Below, piece after piece: positions 9,700 through 19,236 of a stretch of 19,236 nucleotides of DNA (within the stretch, counting starts at the first letter, position 1; every line of letters begins with the position of its first letter). The notes below the pieces were generated by a model. The model was not told the DNA's origin. It ran no database searches and was given only the letters and a program-made list of their open reading frames with translations. The DNA is taken from positions 1 through 19,236 of the forward strand of contig JABYQS010000526.1 of NCBI GenBank assembly GCA_022592435.1, read 5' to 3'. Source of the stretch: Cerioporus squamosus. Taxonomy: Eukaryota > Basidiomycota > Agaricomycetes > Polyporales > Polyporaceae. The translations under genes were made by a program, and so were the position numbers.

Positions 9700-9705
9700 T
9701 TATAT
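9700..9705 (-). promoter_or_regulatory. TATA-like element of the pectinesterase gene
   Basis: On the minus strand CATATAACGG lies about 60 bp upstream of the chosen ATG at 9640. The position and the ATATAA core fit a fungal TATA element and support that start codon. The same CATATAAC form occurs upstream of the ABC transporter gene. Confidence 0.4.
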
Positions 9706-10225
9706 GAGCTGCACTCGGGCCGTTGAGTGTGTCATGGGATCGAGTTGTATTCGTGACGCGTTTCCTAGGAGTAAGTATGACCTTCCGGACAGGACCGTCG
9801 GGACGCGACGTCGTTGTGGGAGCAGTTGGTCTCGAGCGTGACCTTGAGCGAGGTAGGTGATTCAAGTTTCGTGAATGAGTAGAACAGGACAGTGGCGTTG
9901 ACGATATTGACTGGACGACGTGGTGGAGGTTGTGCGGAAGTCGGCATGTCGAGCTGGCTGCGCAGGCGATGATGATTTGCCCACATGCTAGCCCGAGAAT
10001 AACGGAGATGTTCGCTACATGGATGCAGATGGACCTAGACGGACGCTGTCTCGCCGCCGGGCGCGTATGTGTTGATGTCGTTATTGCCATCAAGTATGGC
10101 GTATGCGCTGTCTAGGTATATATCCCGAAGTAAAGTACGCACTCTATGATGAAACCTGTATGAGAGCCTCCATCCTCCCTTCCGAATCCTCCGATATGAA
10201 AGCTGCTGGACATCAGGCATCGGGG

Positions 10226-11000
10226 TCATCGAGCGACGAGGATGATAACGAAGACGACGATAACAACGAGGACCAGGATGACCGAGAGCAGCGTTGGGCT
10301 TATCCTCGCGACAGGATACATCCCGCGGATGAGGGCGTGCTGAATGAGGAAGTATCGCGCGACACCGACAACGAGCGTGAAGAGCCCCAGCCCTATCATG
10401 ACCGCTCCAAGCGGTCGCGCGAACCGCTCTACGTCAGAGTTCAAGGTTGAGGCGGCCAGGGTGAATAGCTGCACGAGGGCTGGTTAAGAGGTCCAGGATG
10501 ATGGGATAATGGTCATTGGTGAGCAGGGCAATAATACTCCTGCAAAACTGCGTTGACGTACCGACACCCGTCGACGCGATTGTCAGGCTCGTCCGTGCGT
10601 ATGCGAGGAAAGTGCGCTCGGACGCGAGGTGGTCGCGTGCGACGCTGCCCGAGTTCTCCAGTGTGAGCAACAGCCCCCATTCCTTCATGAGCTCGCGCCA
10701 CCGGGGTTCCCTCCGTCTCGACTGCGGCTTCATCTTCGAGGCAACCTCTCCTTCCCTGCTCTCCCCTTCACATACCCCTCGGCCTCCTTCGCACGTCCGG
10801 CTCTCTGCACGCTCGCACGACATCTCCGGAGGCGTGTCTGTCGATTGGCTTTCTCCATCTCGCATGGGACTTCGACCTCGTCTCTCGAATCGCACGCGGG
10901 AGTGCTCGCGCGAGGACGGATTTGGCGACGATGGGAGGTTCGGCGACTCGGATGGCGGTCGGCGCGTTAGGACAGTCGGGAGCTCAAGCACAGTGGCCAT
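10226..11000 (-). CDS. DUF202 (YidH-type) small membrane protein
   Basis: Exon 1 is 11000-10562 and exon 2 is 10479-10226. The intron (10480-10561, 82 nt) begins GTACGT and ends ACCAG. The joined frame reads ASTGV then ALVQLF, giving 230 residues. The first 115 or so are Ser/Pro/Arg/Glu-rich and likely disordered and cytosolic. The DUF202 domain follows: VARDHLASERTFLAYARTSL leads into helix 1, RPLGAVMIGLGLFTLVVGVARYF is helix 2, and a Val/Ile/Leu-rich helix 3 ends at VAR before the TGA stop. The conserved RxHLAxERTFLAxxRTSL motif is the family hallmark. Related domains occur in bacterial YidH and in the membrane part of fungal VTC complexes, so a vacuolar or other internal membrane location is possible, but the role is unknown. 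The start at 11000 was chosen because it gives a sensible N-terminus; an in-frame Met at 11129 is possible. The gene lies upstream of the pectinesterase on the same strand, separated by about 580 bp. Confidence 0.85.
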
Positions 11001-11133
11001 CGGAGGCAAGACGAAAGTGGTGAAGAAGAGTGGAAGAAGAGGCGGCGAACATCGAAAGACGCGGCGGCACAAGTCAGTATTTCTGGTTAATTCGGAATGC
11101 GGGGTGCTGTTCTGGTCACTGCCGACCATATCT

Positions 11134-11141
11134 TGACGTCA
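11134..11141. promoter_or_regulatory. CRE/ATF palindrome upstream of DUF202 copy 2
   Basis: TGACGTCA, identical to the site upstream of copy 1, lies about 134 bp upstream of the start at 11000. Regulation by a bZIP factor is inference. Confidence 0.4.
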
Positions 11142-11238
11142 TATGGCTGGTCTTAAAACGTCTGAAGCATGCAGCTGTGCAGGATCAGGTGCGTCGTACC
11201 CGCGACGAACATATCGGCATTCGAAATGGGAGATGAGC

Positions 11239-11653
11239 GAGGATGCTGGGGGAGCACCCGCGAACAGGGCACGAGAGCTGACAGTGACACCCGGACACCG
11301 GGAGTCATGCTGGATAGTCCTCCGGAGTACTTGTGTAACGTGCGGATGATTGTCATCCTGGACCATGGAGATGTACTGTACCTGAAATCATCTGAGTTCG
11401 CTGACCCGACCCCCTCCGCACCGACGTTACAGGTGGTATGGTGCCCATGATTCTACTTGACCATCCAGATCCGTTCACGCGTCGCTGAGAACACGCCGAT
11501 GATTTGCCCTTCCCCTTATTCGCAGAACTGTCAGACACTCGGCCGGCAGACATGGAACTGCGATGGCGTAAGAGAGGGGACAGCAGGAACCATAGGGGAA
11601 AAACTGCGAGTTCAAGAACAAAAGACAACCATATCCCAGGTTCGTTCGAAAGA
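11239..11653. other. Intergenic region between DUF202 copy 2 and tRNA-Ala
   Basis: No protein or repeat is supported. Near the tRNA it carries T runs on the minus strand (TTTT at 11620-11623 and a five-T run at 11599-11603) that could end RNA polymerase III transcription about 30 and 50 nt past the tRNA. Confidence 0.4.
11620..11623 (-). terminator. Possible Pol III terminator of tRNA-Ala
   Basis: This is the first run of four T on the tRNA strand, about 31 nt downstream of the mature 3' end. A second run of five T lies at 11599-11603. Four or more T normally suffice for Pol III termination. Confidence 0.4.
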
Positions 11654-11746
11654 TGGACATGTCCGGGATTGAACCGGACCCCTCTCGCACACTGAACCTT
11701 CAAGGTGATGCTAAGCGAGCGTGATAACCAACTACACCACATGCCC
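11654..11746 (-). tRNA. tRNA-Ala (anticodon AGC) with a 19-nt intron
   Basis: The minus strand begins GGGCATG and ends CATGTCC plus the discriminator A. These form a seven-pair acceptor stem with one G-U pair. A D-arm (GTGTAGTTGGTTATCAC) is followed by the anticodon stem CTCGC/GCGAG. The T-arm is TCCGG-TTCAATC-CCGGA, which supplies a good B box. The anticodon loop reads TTAGCA, then 19 extra bases, then T. This places an intron after position 37, where eukaryotic tRNA introns lie. Without it the molecule is 74 nt, and its overall layout resembles yeast tRNA-Ala(AGC). No CCA is encoded, as expected for a nuclear gene. Confidence 0.93.
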
Positions 11747-12146
11747 ATGGAAAATACTTGCCGACGCTGACTCCAGATTGCGAGCAAGCAGAAAGAGCGC
11801 ATGAGACGTACAGTAACATAGCGAACTGTGTGCTCTTGGTGTGCTCTATCGTCATCTTGATTCTTCCCGACGAGGCGCACGAGAGTCTGTATGAGCGAAC
11901 AATCGCGAGTGTCGGCACGTCCCTCCAAACTCTAATTCGTCCGAGATATATAAGATGGTGCGTCGAGCATGCTTGGAGGAACCTCCCTTTTCCTCCCCCC
12001 ACCGTCCACGCGTCTTCTCACTTGTCAGCGTACCGGCGCGGGTGTTCAGTAGACTCACTAGTACTCTAGTAAGTTTCTAACTAGGCAACAACTAGGCAAA
12101 AGACGCATCAAACCTCGTCAGCCAAATTGCGTGGACTTACCGGCCA

Positions 12147-12166
12147 CCGGTCACCACAGTAACCGG
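12147..12166. promoter_or_regulatory. Imperfect inverted repeat in the ABC transporter upstream region
   Basis: CCGGTCAC, four bases, then GTAACCGG form an inverted repeat with one mismatch, about 400 bp upstream of the start codon. CGG half-sites in inverted orientation are typical targets of fungal Zn2Cys6 regulators, which often control drug-efflux genes. The link is inference. Confidence 0.25.
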
Positions 12167-12484
12167 CTGGGCGGCCTCGAGCTGCCTCGAGTCATGGTAC
12201 TTAGCCGTCGGCGGAGGGGCGAGTCACTGCCAAGTCGCTGCTCAGCGTTCAGAATCAATCGTCCTCCTCGCAAGCTCCCCGCCGCCCGATATTTCGGAGG
12301 GTTTCATTGGCTCAGAGCGGGCATTCACCGAGAGGGACGAGCTGCGCTCAAGTTACCCAGGGGCTTGAAACCCGTCCGTCACGGCAATGGAACCTTACGC
12401 GCGCGAGAAGCCCTCAGCTCGCTTCTGTTTCCTGCCACGGTCGGTCCCGCTGTGACGCTGTCCCATTACTCGCTGGCGAGGTGT

Positions 12485-12492
12485 ACATATAA
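12485..12492 (+). promoter_or_regulatory. TATA-like element of the ABC transporter gene
   Basis: CATATAAC lies about 80 bp upstream of the ATG at 12570. This is a normal distance for a fungal TATA box, and the form matches that of the pectinesterase gene. Confidence 0.4.
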
Positions 12493-12569
12493 CATCTCTA
12501 CTTAGCTTGGGCACACCCATGACTTCGTTCCAGTTCGCGCTCCTCTGAGCCAAACCCTCCGACGCAGCC

Positions 12570-18657
<6,088 letters not shown>

Positions 18658-19236
18658 AACTACTATACAGTCCGCATACTAATGATGGATGATACCGCTC
18701 ATTTGCCTCAGAACGTCTCTCGAGACGACGTATACCTGGATCGACATATCCGGATTTTGTCGGAGATTCGACTCAGGGTTTGAGATCTGAGAGCTGTATG
18801 TGCGATAGGGACGGATGCATGCTGGTCTCAGGGTGCCTCCGGCGTGCATGATCAGGTTCGCTCCTGCAATTGCAAGTTGCGAGGAAGCATCTGGGGATAA
18901 CGACAGAGCTAGCACGAAGCCGTCATGGGAGGCAATCATACAAGCAGGTTATGAGAGAGAGGCGGCGGGATACAAGCAGCTGCAGGAAACGTGTGGCTTA
19001 ACCGTGGGTCAAGCTTGCTACTCCTTCCAATGTTGGACGGTGCGGATAGAAAGCATGGATATCGCGACGTGCTGTGTATGCAATACAGGTGTACGAGAGC
19101 TCATAGAGATGCAAGAGAGATGGTGCACGAGTCCATGAACAGCAAAATAGACGCGGAGAACGGCGAGGAGAACGGTGAGGAGCAGCGACTATGCGGCACC
19201 GGAAGTCGAGTGCCCCTTCGACCTGTACTTGACAAT
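18658..19236. other. 3' flank of the ABC transporter gene; no gene recognised
   Basis: After the TAG at 18655-18657 I see no exon-intron pattern or conserved protein. A 107-codon plus-strand frame at 18815-19138 has no recognisable features and an unremarkable composition, so I do not call it. The last 80 bases are purine-rich (repeated GGCGAGGAGAACGG-like units) and may belong to a gene beyond the window. Confidence 0.4.

Larger units (their letters stand above)
9900..11238. repeat. Segmental duplication, copy 2 (partner 1-1327)
   Basis: Same-orientation duplicate of the window's first 1.33 kb. Differences include a 12-bp segment near 78-92 absent here, a 7-bp insertion (around 10513-10519) inside the DUF202 intron, an extra C near 10388, and about 20 bp of net extra sequence in the upstream region near 11115-11180. 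The left edge here abuts the region upstream of the pectinesterase gene; the right edge ends in GGGAGATGAGCG, after which the copies differ. Confidence 0.95.
11747..12569. other. Region upstream of the ABC transporter gene
   Basis: I find no supported gene in these 820 bases. Visible elements are TATATAAG near 11946-11953 (plus strand), two AACTAGGCAA direct repeats near 12079-12098, an inverted repeat at 12147-12166, a CCTCGAG direct repeat just after it, a reverse CCAAT box near 12306 and CATATAAC near 12485. The last two fit the promoter of the transporter gene starting at 12570. Confidence 0.45.

Noticed and set aside
9443..10093. 216-residue minus-strand frame running upstream of the pectinesterase start
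   Set aside because: Only its last 64 residues are real PME sequence, starting with the signal peptide at 9640. The upstream part crosses a TATA-like element and the 3' flank of DUF202 and has no protein character.
18815..19138. 107-codon plus-strand frame after the transporter gene
   Set aside because: No recognised motif, no splice context and no supporting promoter; a frame this length is expected by chance.

Overview
The window looks like nuclear DNA of a filamentous basidiomycete, most likely an Agaricomycete of the polypore type. It is GC-rich, and its genes are cut by many 48-80 nt introns with GTRNGT donors, CTRAY branch sites and YAG acceptors. The proteins (DUF202 membrane protein, secreted pectin methylesterase, YOR1-type ABCC transporter) and an intron-bearing tRNA-Ala fit this. 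All calls come from reading the sequence; no database search was run, and the exon models are hand-built.

Layout. (1) 1-1327 is one copy of a segmental duplication carrying a minus-strand DUF202 gene whose second exon is frameshifted. (2) About 1.4-6.84 kb is plus-strand, intron-rich sequence that I cannot turn into one continuous protein. It has several coding-like Ser/Pro/Thr-rich or basic exons and ends in a clear terminal exon with a 'GWPPHIPFQN' domain. I remember similar domains from many uncharacterised polypore proteins. (3) About 6.84-8.5 kb has no gene I can name, but holds tandem, diverged, intron-containing repeats of about 300 bp. (4) 8514-9640 (minus) is a six-exon pectin methylesterase gene that lacks the normal C-terminal third and ends in an unrelated tail. 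(5) 9900-11238 (minus) is the second duplication copy, with an intact DUF202 gene. (6) 11654-11746 (minus) is tRNA-Ala(AGC) with a 19-nt intron. (7) 12570-18657 (plus) is a 30-exon full-length ABCC transporter with one apparent single-base deletion in a conserved stretch. (8) 18658 to the end has no gene I can support.

The named genes do not form a pathway. The window reads as ordinary fungal housekeeping and secretory genes beside a fast-evolving, duplicated segment. I did not find a convincing new defence or biosynthetic system. The points most worth checking are the decayed duplicate, the chimeric-looking pectinesterase, the unresolved gene with the GWP domain, the tandem repeats around 7.2-7.8 kb, and the possible frameshift in the transporter.
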